From: Fragilariopsis cylindrus CCMP1102
Taxonomy: Eukaryota; Bacillariophyta; Bacillariophyceae; Bacillariales; Bacillariaceae
DNA length: 64,000 bases
Reading direction: 5' to 3'
Assembly (NCBI GenBank): GCA_900095095.1
Contig: FMBT01000292.1
Location: forward strand, 310,001-374,000
Shown here piece after piece: positions 10,177 through 21,204 of this stretch. Numbering within the stretch: position 1 is the stretch's first letter; the number at the start of each line of letters is the position of its first letter. A model generated the notes under the pieces. It made no database searches. It saw only the letters and a program-made list of their open reading frames with translations, and was not told the DNA's origin. The position numbers and the translations under genes were made by a program.

Positions 10177-13100
10177 CGGAGATATCGACAGGAGACGGTG
10201 GCGAAGGGAGAGGAGGGAGAGGAGGCAAGGGTCGCGGAGGACGAGGCAGTAGTAGATCACGAGGTGGTCGTGGTGGACGTGGGGGACGAGGTGGAGGTGG
10301 AAACAACAACAAAAAGAACGATGATAAGAAGGAAACCAATAAAGACGGCAATAGCAACAACAACAATAAGGACAACAAGGACAAAGCTAAACCAAAACCG
10401 AAACCCAAAGTTAACGGCAAACCTAATACTAATAATAACACAAACAATAATGGAGGCGAGACGACCAAAAATGATTCCAAATCTAACACCCAAGGAGGAG
10501 GAGGAGGAGGAGGAGGAGGTCGAGGTGATGGTGCGAGAGGAAATCGTCGTCGCGTTAATCAGACCAAGAATAATAATAAAAAGGGGGACAAAAAACAGCA
10601 ACAGCCACCAGCAACTCCACGGATAACGGAAGAAGAAAAAAAAAAGATGGAAAAAGAACGATTGGAAAAGATAGCGGAAGAAGCTGAGCTGAAACGTTTA
10701 GAAGAAGAGGAAAAAGCTTTGCAAGCACTTCGTGAAGTTCGGAAAAAGGCCGAGGAAGAGCTGAATAATAAGTACAGAGAGGCCATAGATTATCTTAAAG
10801 CATCTGCAGAGATATCGGAAGCTCGCAAGGTGAATCGAAATATATTGTCTGTCGAAGATATTATCACCTTAAGAAAAGCATTCGAGGCTAACAAGAAGTC
10901 TCTCAAGTCTGATCTGAAGAAGTGTACGGCCTTTGTCAAAAAGATCAAGACGGGTGGAGCCTGGTCCATGAATTCAGACGATATCGTTAGGGATATCTCC
11001 ACCTTAAACCTTTCTCGTTATGTAGAAGAAGTAGTTGCTGCTATCCTAGAAGCTAAATTGAAGCTGACCGATTTGCCTGTTGTATTAGCCCTGTGTAAGG
11101 CAATGCATCAACGCTACCAAATGTTTCTACCTGCTCTGATGACAGGTCTATGGTCCGTGATTCATGGGAAACCAACCGAAGAAACGGGAAAACTCCGTCG
11201 AATTTATGTACGGTTATTGACAGAGCTCATTCTGAATGGACTTTCAACCGAAACCAAGCCTTTGATGAAACTTATCGCGGAAACAACTGGTGGAAAAGAT
11301 GGGAGTTTCAATGTAACAGATGCCAATATTGTAGTTGCCTTCGTAAAGGCCGCTGGTTTTGAAATTTTAGGTACCAGGCCATCATCTCTTGATAAGTATA
11401 ATATGCTAATCGAAGAAGAAATTCTCAAACAGGAACAGCACCGTCAGCAAGAAGAAAATATCGATGAGGGAGATACCAATTCATCGGTGGTGGTGATTTC
11501 TGAAGAAATGGCAGCTAAAGGAAAGAAAGTTGTAACAAAGATGGACGAACTATTGACGGAACGGGCTGTTTCTGCAGAAATCTCAGATAAATTTCTAGGG
11601 TACTGCAAGGGTGCCTATGGATTTTTGTCAAAGTCTCTAGTGAACACGGACGCAAAACTCCAAAAGATGGAAAAACGATGCGAGACAGATCGGCTTTTAG
11701 CTGGTTCCCTGACTGAGGCCCGTGAAAAGGGATTACAAGATGCCCGTAAACTTCGAGAATCATTGCAAAAGAGTGTGGAGGCGATGTCAGACATTCTGGA
11801 TCTAATCATGCCTCACCTAGAGAAGAACAAAGAAGAGGAAACTGAAGGAGGAACTGGTGTTGAAGTCTGGACTAAAGATGGAGGCGATGGAGATGGCGAA
11901 GACTTCGGGCCTTTTGACGACGAAGAAACGCGCTTTTTTTACTGCGATGTACCTGACTTTCTTACGACGGTCCCACCTGGATTAATTGGTCTAAGTCCTG
12001 ATGAAATTGAAAAGCGTAAGGCTGCTAATTTGGTCAAATTCGGATCTACCTTTGGCGCCGACAATGATTCTGATGTTGATACAGCAACTGATGAGGTCGC
12101 CCCATCGTCGGAGGCCGAACTAGAAGCCGCAGAGAAAGAGGAAGACAAAGAATCTGAGGACGAGAAAGAAGAATCTCAGGAAGAAAATAAAGATACTCCG
12201 CATTATAAGCTGATGGTTCTTTTAGAGCAGGAATTACCTGAGTGTAGTCGGAGAGAGCAGATCGATGAAATATCAGAAAAGTTCTGCACTAACCATGGAT
12301 CATCCAAGAATTCCAGGAAACGCCTATCACAAACTCTTTTCCACGTTCCTCGTGCTCGATTAGACCTTCTTCCATACTTTTCTCGCATGGCAGCAACATT
12401 AGGTAGAGTTTGGCCAGATATTGGGTCTATTTTACTGGTTGATGTAGAGCAACAATTCCATGGTCAGGCAAAATTCAAGAAGAATCAAAATATCGAATCT
12501 CGTTTGAGAACAGCGCGTTATATTGGCGAATTGACAAAATTTCGCATGGCTCCTCCCATTGTGTCATTGCGCTGTTTGAGACGTTGTATGGATGACTTTA
12601 CAGGAGGAAATGTAGATGTTGCCTGCTGTTTGTTGGAATCTTGTGGTAGGTATTTGTATCGACTTCCCCACACCCAAGGTAAACTCAACAATGTAATGGA
12701 AACAATGATGCGACTGAGTAAAGCCAAGGTAAGCAATGTAATATTTACGACTAGTTATTAGTTTAGGCTATCACAAAGAAAGATATACTGTACCTCACTC
12801 AATCTATTGGATAAATCTTTCAGCGTCTGGAGGAACGTTTCTTAGCCCTGATCAAATCAGCCATGTACACGGTCAAGCCACCTGCAAGCGGAACTAGGAA
12901 ACAAGCCAAAGAATATCCACCTTTGGAAGGTTATCTTCGACATGTACTCATGGTAACTCTTCAACCATCAGAAACTAGCGTCTCGTTTGTTTCTAAGCAA
13001 CTTCTTCGTTTCCCCTGGAGTGATCCTTCCATTCAATGCGGGCCGCTAATTTGTAAGATAATGCTGAAGACATGCCGTGTTGGTCGCTATAAATCGATTC

Positions 13101-14815
13101 AAGCTGTGGCAAACGTGGCAGCAAAGTTACGTCGCCAAAAGCCCGAGGTTTGCATTAGACTACTCGACTCTGTTGTCGAGGAGCTTCAGTGGTCTATAGA
13201 ACACCCGTCGTTCAAAGATCAGCAACGAACAATTACGGTTGCTAGATTGCTCGGTGAGTTGTACGTGGCTTCGCTTGCATCTGGGCAACTTATTCTCCAA
13301 CAACTTTACCAATTTATCAATTTTGGTCACGATATTCCAGAGGCCTTGAGAGAAGCCAGCGAAAAGACAGTTGCATTGTTAGAATCTCCTGATGAAAATC
13401 TTCCAGTGTTCAATTCAGCTTCTGGTGTCTCCCACTCTATTCTTGAAGACGAAGAGATGGATCAAGATGAATTGGAAGCCAAGGAGGAAGAAGTAAAAGA
13501 AGAAGAGATTAAGCCAGTAGTTGTGTCAATTCATTCGAAGTATGATCCTCGAGTACCGACTATTTTGGATCCTCCAAATTCTGTATTTCGTATTAAATTA
13601 GTTTGTACTCTCCTTGAAGTTGTATCGAAGACATATGTCACAAGAAACAATCTCCCTAAAATTGAGGCATTCCTTGCCGCCTTTCAGCGTTATTTGTTTA
13701 CAAAGACTATACTCCCAACAGAAGTAGAGTTTTCCTTGCTGGACACATTTGATATTATTGACTCTCAATGGCGTGAAGTATTGAAAGAACAAAAGAAGAA
13801 GAATGCTGGTGATATTGATAAATTACAAGGCTTTCGCCGTTATCCCACGTGGTTGGAAGCACACAATGACACTGTAGTTAACGAAGAAACTGAAGCTACT
13901 ATAGAGAGCCGTGCGCATGGTCGTCTAGAAGCACTTGCAGGAAATGGCGCTCTTACTGCTGAAGTTGGTGCTGCCGATCTTCTTAATGAAGAAGATGAAC
14001 TAGAGGAAGAGGAAGATGATGACTCGGCCACGGAAGATGGCTTATCGGTCAGTGATCATGAATCGATTTCAGTTGACGAGGGACACAACGAAGGAACCGT
14101 TGGTGATCAAGATGAATCTACTCTCGACGACGACGATTTTGATGAAGATTCCGACGAAAGCGACGATGATGATTCCGAAGAAGAATTTGATGAAGACGCT
14201 TACATGAGACAACTGGAAGAAGAGGCATTTGAGGCAGAACTTCGACGTCTTACAATGGATGCTTTGGAGAAGGGAAAGTCCGCATCTCGTGGTGGAAAGG
14301 TGTCAGACTATATGCCTACTGGCTCTCAATTCATTAAGAAAAAGCAAGTGGATAAACAAGAAGTGAACGTTGTTGGCAATACTGCACTCGGAGGTATGGA
14401 GGGGATAAGCTTCAATCTGCTGAAGAAAGGAAACAAAGGTAAAATGGAAGCGAAGCAATTCTTTGTTCCTAAGGATACGAACCTGGCTGCTGTTGCTACT
14501 AAGCAAGACGACGAAGCTGAAAGAGAGCGTAACATGATCAAAGCGAGAGTCCTACAGTATGAAGCAGAATGTGCCGATTCTGGCGGAAATGTTTATCTCG
14601 ATCAGGAAAAGCTTCAAGTGATTCGAAATCGACCACTTTCTATGGATGAAATTGATAAGAATTTTGGTACCACTGGTGGTAACCTTTTGAATAATCCAAA
14701 CAAGAAAACAGCTCCTCCCGGAGGAAATCAGAATGGAGGAAGAGGAGGACGGGGAAATTCTTTTGGTCGTGGAGGACGTGGACGTGGTCGAAGCAGTGGT
14801 CGTGGACTCGTTTGA
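10173..14815 (+). CDS. UPF2: Nonsense-mediated decay factor UPF2, 2 exons
   Basis: Core NMD adaptor that bridges UPF1 to UPF3 and the exon junction complex in the cytoplasm. Exons 10173-12728 and 12824-14815 join in frame (intron 95 bases) to 1515 residues. Order: an RGG/Gly-rich N-terminus (to about 40), Asn/Lys low complexity, a charged coiled coil (about 150-215), then three MIF4G domains at about 220-410, 676-860 and 880-1185. The second contains LPYFSRMAATLGRVWPDI, the third EGYLRHVLMVTLQPSE. An acidic run follows, then the UPF1-binding end, with AYMRQLEEEAFEAELRRLTM and FFVPKDTNLAAVATKQ. The protein ends in a second RGG block. The start is the first in-frame ATG, since the upstream open frame has none. 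It is longer than human UPF2 (1272) because of low-complexity insertions. Confidence 0.94.
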
Positions 14816-15100
14816 AAGTTTCTGGTTACGCGATTCACATAGTTGACGGTGTTTGCGTTGCGAAGCTAAACTTCGGACGGACAATCCCAAAACATCCATT
14901 GATTTTATCTCGTTATGAGATTGAAAACCGAATCAACCATCCAACTGTGTTACTTTAGGCACAGGAATATGATGATTTGTTCGAGGTGTTTGATAGTAAA
15001 GCCATTCTGTATGGCATTCTTTCAAGTGTTGACTGATTGATTCACATCACGTCGATTAGAGTATAAACATTATAAAAAAAATACTATCTTAAACGCTACG

Positions 15101-16847
15101 CTAGAACTTCCTTCCCTCCAGAAAATTACAAATTCTATCCAATTTCATGCTATTTTCCTTTACTTTTTCTTCTAATTCTTGTAGTCGGTTAGCCAGTAGT
15201 GGTGAAGGCTCTCTCATATTTTCATCTGACCTTTCTCTATTGGCTTCGATTTCTCTCGAAAGCTTTAGAAACTCTCCAAGTGAAATATTTCCAGAACCAT
15301 CAAGATCAGCAAGTTGAAAGACCTTTTTTGCTTCTTCTTCTTCCTCGTCATCATCTTCAAATCCAGCAATTGTGTTTAGGTATTCTTCGTCGGTCGAATA
15401 GTCGCAGCTGATGCATCCCATGGGGAAGGCAGCGAAGAAAGAGAAACAATGATATATAAGACGCAGCGCAGAATGCAAATAATGAGGTTATTTCATATTG
15501 AGTAAACAACCAACTAACCTTGAATATGACCAATCATCGTTTCTGTCATTCTCAGTGCGTTGAGTTCCATTGTCATTTTGGCTATTTGCTTTTTTCCACC
15601 TTAGCTTTGCCAATCGTTCGGCTTCACCCTCAAAGCCCCAAGTTAGCATCGAAGCAGGGATTGCAAACATACCGATAGAAAATACACCCGTCAGTAAAAC
15701 TACTGCAGCAGTGTACCATGGAAGTTCGCCGTCTGGGCCTCCCTAAATCAAATCAAATCAAATCAAATCAAACCAACAAACAACAACAAATGGTCAGGAA
15801 TCGTACTTAGTGGCTTAGCTCAATTGATGTGTCTCTTTGTTCCTGTTCACTATACTTGTAGCATTAATTCAACCATTATGTCATTTAATATATTACTCAC
15901 CTGACCAGTCAGCATCATTGCTGACAAGAATATAGTAGCCGGGAGGGACCTAAATTGTGCATTATCTACATCTCTTGGACGCAAATAATACATCATTACT
16001 CCCGTACTTAATACCAATCCTAATCCTATCCAAATTGCAACCCATAAAATTTCTGAATTGAAACGAAAAACACGATATACCGACTTCATTGCTTCATTAA
16101 ATCCTTGGGTTTTCAAAATCCTCAGTAATCGAAATGCACGCAGATACGTTAACGTAGGTAAGTTAAGGCCAGAAAAACACTGTTCAAGAAAATAAGGAAG
16201 CGTCGCAGCCAAGTCAATCAATGCCGGCGTTGTCATCATATATCGTATACGCCCTGTAACTGGACCCATCGTACCGTATTTAACTGATTCTGTGACAGTT
16301 ATCAGTCGTAAGATATATTCTATTAAGAAAATCCAAGAATCTATTGCTTCCCAAACTCGGTATATATCAGTATGTTGCTGACTAAGATCTGGTTCCGTCG
16401 ATGCTATAAATGCAGACAGATCTGCAACGATCACTAAAGTAATAAACCATTTGAAGGCAACTGCCTGCCATGCAATTGATCTTGGATTCTGAAGAAGAAG
16501 AAGAAGAAGAAGAAGAGGAAGAAAAAAATTATTAGATAGTGAAAATATTCAATATTGTAAGATGAGGGAACAATTTGATCAATTAGGTTATTAATCAATT
16601 TCGTCGTCGGCAAATTAATTTCGAATACAATAAAAGTACTGACCAGCATTGTATACACAAAAGATTTCCTATTAATTGAGTGGGTCATTAATCGCCGCCT
16701 CGAGATGATTGTTTTCAAGACCGGTCGTTGCGAACCTCGTTGTTGGTACCGCAAAGACGATGATGATGGTTTATTATTAGTTCCGACGAGTAGGCTTCTA
16801 CTAGAAGTTGGCACATCTTCCATAGCTCCGTACGACAACGTTGTCAT
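15101..16847 (-). CDS. Six-helix voltage-gated-type cation channel with EF hand, 4 exons
   Basis: Exons 16644-16847, 15901-16488, 15519-15742 and 15101-15407 join in frame at GT-AG sites to 440 residues. Hydrophobic helices fit S1-S6. S4 reads RAFRLLRILK, with Arg 185, 188 and 191 and Lys 194 three apart, a good voltage sensor. After S5 (about 215-237), SLPATIFLSAMMLTGQ leads to the pore and WYTAAVVLLTGVFSIGMFAIPASML forms S6, close to Kv-type channels (the AIPASML-GF end resembles KCNQ and bacterial Kv). Where Kv channels have TVGYGD, this has TGQGGPDG (residues 262-269), so potassium selectivity cannot be assumed. The C-terminus has one canonical EF-hand loop (373-384, DLDGSGNISLGE) and a coiled coil suited to tetramer assembly. 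The last acceptor (after 15407) is the least certain junction. Substrate ion and membrane are unknown. Confidence 0.82.
16489..16643 (-). repeat. Intron 1 of the channel gene with a GAA/CTT microsatellite
   Basis: The acceptor side of this 155-base intron is a CTT-type run on the coding strand (GAA on plus, about 16489-16525) that serves as the pyrimidine tract. Length changes here could affect splicing. Confidence 0.5.
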
Positions 16848-17228
16848 GTTTAGTTCTCAAATTAATATAATCTTCCTTCCCTATCTTCCTTCACAGATGA
16901 TTCGATTCATTCATTCATTCAAATCTCTTGACTATCAAGTTTTTTTTATTGTGATTTGATTTCATTCCTCCTTTGATTCAAATATTTGGCGCGAGCAAAA
17001 TTTCATTACTGTACCGGATGCTCCAGCTATTTAACATTTAACACATTAAAATTTTATCTTTATTAAATAAACCATTATTTATTTTATGTTGTTATTTAAC
17101 AACCTGATGGGTTTGAACAGCAGCATCTTCAAAAGCGATATGAATTCATTCATAGGACGTCCGACATACATTCAATATACAGTACCAGCCAATAAATCAT
17201 ATCGTTAGCATCATATTATATTATTGCC
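16848..17228. promoter_or_regulatory. Shared upstream region, channel and cupin genes
   Basis: 381 bases between divergent starts, AT-rich with ATTTAACA and TTATTTAACAA repeats near 17030-17105. No ORF supported. Confidence 0.35.
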
Positions 17229-19250
17229 ATGGTAATACAGTCGAGAATTCGCTTCCGTGTTCTTTGTGCTACTACTATACTATGTGCTTTGTATCTACAA
17301 GAAGTATCAGAAGCTTTTTTACCTCTTCAGAGTCCGCCCCTCTCGCGATCGGGGTCTAGTAACAGGACTCCGAAATACAAAGCGCTTATAAAAGAGCAGG
17401 AATACGACTACGACTGCGCTGCTCACCAAAATGATCCCCAATTATATAAATCATATCCCCTTACAAAACCCGAATCAGAATGTTGGGCTCTTCGACAAAA
17501 TCTTGACGGTAGACATGCATTGACCCACTCTTTATTTCGAGAGGTCGCAACCCATCTCCGCTCTAGTACTGCCCCAAATGGATCCCGCGCTGCATTGTTG
17601 CCATTTATAATGAAACGAGATGCTAATAAAAATGTTGACGGCGATGGCTATAGTAATATACCAATTGTTGAATTTACGTGCGATGATCTAGAATCCGCCC
17701 TTGCTTCTGATTATCTTGATGCGTGCACTGGAATGAGCAGTAGGAGCACTAGCAATGATGACAGTACTATTACGGTAGATGATGACATACAGCAGGGAGG
17801 GTGGCGTATGGAAGAATTAGGCTCTTCAAGTACCGGTACGACGAGTACGTCTTCCAACTCAAACCTCAATTCGAATCCACAAGATCATTCGTTCCAATCC
17901 AAACGTTTGCATTGGACTTCTGTCCTAGATGCCAAAAATACGGTCGTATTCAATTCCGCGGGGGCTCACATCTCCTCCCAATTAGCGCCAACCTCCCTTG
18001 CCGCTCTACACGGTCTCGACGGCGCTGCCACGGGAGTGTGCCTCAATTTATACGTGACGAAATCTGACATCTGACAGAGTGCCCCGCCCCACACGGATAA
18101 GCAGGATGTGGTCGTGATTCAAACGCAGGGCAGGAAACGATGGAAGGTTTATTCGCCACCAGATTGTGCTGTGAAATTGAACGTCGATCCGTTCTGCAGG
18201 GGGAAGGGGGAGGATGAATTAACGATACCGATCCTTAGTGACGAGGGGTCAGAATTGTTGTTAGATGTGATGCTTGTACCGGGAGATATACTGTTTGTCC
18301 CAGCACGATTTCCACATACAACTGATACCCTCAATTGTTATGACGAGAACTATGGTGGTGATGACAATCGCCATGGCAGTGATAAAGAAAAGAAGTCCTC
18401 GATGCATTTGACTTTAGGATTGGATACACATGTCTGGGCCATGAATTATATGTCTATGCGAACCCTTGCGCTCCGCCGCTTTGATATTCATGATGTTCTC
18501 GAAAGTAATGATTTAAAGGATTATTTCGACAGGAATATGGACGAATGCGTTGGTAGAGTGAATCGGCTCAGTTACGATCTACGCGAGGGGCTATTCAGCT
18601 CTCTAGATAGTATTAGTGATGAATCCCTTATCCTCATCCTTGAACAAAATAGGGCACTTTCAATAATGCTGGCTACAAACCTTCTAAATTTCCATGATAG
18701 GGTTAACGATGAATGTGGTTGGGCTGATACAAACGGAAAACATAATTCCTTGACATTGGATCATTGTCTAGAGACCGTGACTCATTTTCAGACTATTGGC
18801 CGGAAAATAAGTAATTCTCACGAGGACATGTACATTACGGCATTAGAGGAGGAAAGGAGGAGGAACATTGAAGGAAAGGGATGGGCTATAAATGTGAAGG
18901 ATATCATGGTGAAGGAGAGAGCAGACCGGCTGTCCATCTTTCGAGTCCCTGTTTTCTTCGAACAACTGGATAAATTAAGAGAAGAGCTTCGAGTGTGGGG
19001 AGATCATCCTGGGAGTTACCCAACGTCCTTCCCAATTATTTTGAATGGGGATCATGTGGAAGTTAACATACTAGTTACCGATGCGGTTGGGAATGTTCAC
19101 GCTGGGATAAAGAGCTCGTGGTCGCCCGCCAAGATTGTGAAGGTGAGATCTGACGGACTTTTTAATCTTCAGTTATTCGATGGTGATGTGAAGGAGGGAT
19201 TGAATCGCCGTGATATCAAGGGCCCTCATGGTCTGGGTGTCTTCATTTGA
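17229..19250 (+). CDS. Cupin/JmjC-type iron oxygenase-like gene with an in-frame TGA
   Basis: Two long open frames, 17229-18071 and 18075-19250, lie in the same phase and are split only by TGA at 18072-18074 (codon 282). Together they read as one protein of about 673 residues related to cupin-like ribosomal oxygenases (NO66/MINA type, 2-oxoglutarate and Fe(II)): PPHTDKQDVVVIQTQGRKRW gives the HxD iron ligands (His 288, Asp 290) and VPARFPHTTDT the distal His 363. The N-terminus has a signal-like segment ending SEAFLPL, suggesting ER or plastid entry. All iron ligands lie after the TGA, so a protein stopping there would lack the active site. Options are a null allele, sequence error, read-through, a recoded TGA, or an unseen splice. 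No usable intron removes the TGA: the only flanking GT-AG pair would be 24 bases. Base composition rises in GC around 17900-18260. Confidence 0.7.
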
Positions 19251-19934
19251 TTTTTGGAGGTCTCCGCGTAATATACGCGCAGTACTACAGTTTGTTTATT
19301 TTAAATGACGAGATAATTGAATCTGTAGGATGCGATAAAGCATATTAGTTCGCTTTTACTTGCACTTGCATTTTATGTGTATGTATTTTGTAGATCCGAT
19401 TAGCCTATACCAAACATGTATCAGCGATCACTTGATATAATTTCGTATTACTTCTCTAGCATTTCAACTCTAACGGTGGGAGTAGACAGTTCCACCATAT
19501 GCACCATTCTTGATCAACTTTTATCACGTGGACTTTCTTTTCTTAGACTGTGTATCTTCATCCAGAAATCTATCCAGTTGGGCTTTTGGGGAAGTGCATA
19601 AGGACCAAGTTCAAAGTGTTTAGTTAAATGCTGATGTACTTTATTTAATCTTTTAAAAATCTATTGAAATAGGTAGATACGATAATAGCATATTAGCATA
19701 CTATTAGTATCCATGGTTGTATTCCACGACTAAAATAAACGGAAGCAGTTTTTAAAAAAATCTAACAATTATCAAGTATCTTTTCATCTTTTATCTTTCT
19801 TTTTTCTGCTGCAGTATGCAGATACCGTACGTGACATTGTACCTTATAATTCACAAGTGGTCCAGGTCGTAGTCGAACTATAAATCCAGGAAAGGAATTC
19901 AAGATATTGGGAATTCAGTTATCCCGCATCGACC
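19251..19934. other. Intergenic; one coding-like stretch on the minus strand
   Basis: AT-rich. On the minus strand, 19514-19660 encodes about 48 residues from a possible splice acceptor (CAATAG) to a stop, including HFELGPYALPQKPNW, with no partner exon found. On the plus strand a 61-codon ATG frame at 19416 overlaps it and has no support. A small hairpin (GCGTA/TACGC) lies near 19266-19278, just after the cupin gene. Confidence 0.3.
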
Positions 19935-20660
19935 ATGGTTCACGAGAACAGCAACAACCCCGAAGATCATCCTCTTGTCTACGTAACGACAGCTCCTTCT
20001 CCAGCATTATCAACAAACGAGAGGTATGATCAAACACAACAATCTCAAGAGGAGTGGACGTGCTCAAGATGTACTTTGTTGAATCCAGGTCGAAAGCTTT
20101 ACTGTATCGCATGCTTCCAACGCCATCCTGATCTGTTACCTTCTGTTGTATCCTCCGATAATAACAATCATAACGAAGGAGAAAATTATTGTGACGATGA
20201 CGATGACGATCAAACATTCGCATATGATCGACAACAGACGACGATAACAACAGATAACGATAACAATCAGGATATTATTGTTGTGGAGTCAATGCATATT
20301 ATGAATACGAACTCAATTCCTGTGTCGGAAGTATATACTAATGACATCCTTGAAGCACAGGGAGAGGAGGATCCATTCCATAAGAAACATCGTCGTCGGA
20401 CACGACGGAAACGTAGAATGGTAGCTTGTGGAGCTGCTGGTACGGTTGCTGGTGCAGTGTTATGCAGTCCCGTTATACTTGGTGTCATTGCTGGTGGTAC
20501 TGTTGGGGCAGCTGGTGCTCGTATCATTAGTAAGCGAAAGGAACGTCTTAAGGATGAACGTCTCGTCAAGGAACGAGCTATGATGGCTGCCTCACAATAC
20601 CCGTCATCGTCGTCACCATCACCAGCAGCAATGAATCGAATAGAACGAACGAAAGAATGA
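19935..20660 (+). CDS. RanBP2-type zinc finger protein with a Gly-rich hydrophobic segment
   Basis: Single exon, 241 residues. Residues 40-63 form a RanBP2/NZF zinc finger (WTCSRCTLLNPGRKLYCIAC, Cys 43, 46, 57, 60). The spacing W-x-C-x2-C-x10-C-x2-C is typical of this fold, which binds ubiquitin, Ran or single-stranded RNA in different proteins. A basic cluster KKHRRRTRRKRR precedes a Gly/Ala hydrophobic stretch (about 157-187, GAAGTVAGAVLCSP and VIAGGTVGAAGA), which could be a membrane helix pair or a glycine-zipper. The tail is basic. The NZF plus glycine-zipper combination suggests a membrane-associated ubiquitin-related role, but this is inference. The start is the first ATG of the frame. 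Confidence 0.75.
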   Translation: MVHENSNNPEDHPLVYVTTAPSPALSTNERYDQTQQSQEEWTCSRCTLLNPGRKLYCIACFQRHPDLLPSVVSSDNNNHNEGENYCDDDDDDQTFAYDRQQTTITTDNDNNQDIIVVESMHIMNTNSIPVSEVYTNDILEAQGEEDPFHKKHRRRTRRKRRMVACGAAGTVAGAVLCSPVILGVIAGGTVGAAGARIISKRKERLKDERLVKERAMMAASQYPSSSSPSPAAMNRIERTKE

Positions 20661-21204
20661 GTGATGGAATTCACTTCTATTTTCCTTTACTGTACCATTC
20701 TTTACTTTGATTGTAGACAGTAGAAGTAATAAGGGGGTTCTACCAGATTCAACTATTGCAAACTACTTGCTTTCGAGGAAGGAAGGTCAGAACTAACAAA
20801 TAGTATAGTACTACATGTAGATTCAAATAATTACACATATTACTTTATTTATCTTAAAAAAAAAAAGATCTGTTTGTGTGTGTAAATATGACAAAAGGTT
20901 AATTGTTTGAATTGCAAGTAGCAATAAACATACTCAAGTACATGTATTCTTTGCTCGTGACCTATTCGAGACCAAATTACATTTGTATATTCAATATATA
21001 AATAGGCATGTGTACAAACCTCGAAGTTTGTTTCACTAAAAACGCAGTGCTTTAAATAGTTCGAATGGATTGACTCCGAACAAAAGGATTTGAACGACGC
21101 GAAACAAACTATTTTATATTGGCAAAGAATGAACACTGCAATTAAGAGTGATCTAAGGGGAAAAGTGTTTTCCGCAGAGCATTTTTTTGTGGTATTATAT
21201 TTTA
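20661..21204. other. Intergenic, convergent 3' ends
   Basis: AT-rich 544 bases with an A run near 20856. No gene or structured RNA recognised. Confidence 0.4.

Noticed and set aside
10145-10601. Long antisense frames over the UPF2 N-terminus
   Set aside because: They are shadows of the Gly/Arg/Asn repeats, giving Leu/Pro/Ser homopolymers.
18072-18074. Selenocysteine reading of the TGA
   Set aside because: Not shown: I could not recognise a SECIS in the 3' region by eye, and the residue is not known to be Cys in relatives. Kept only as one option.
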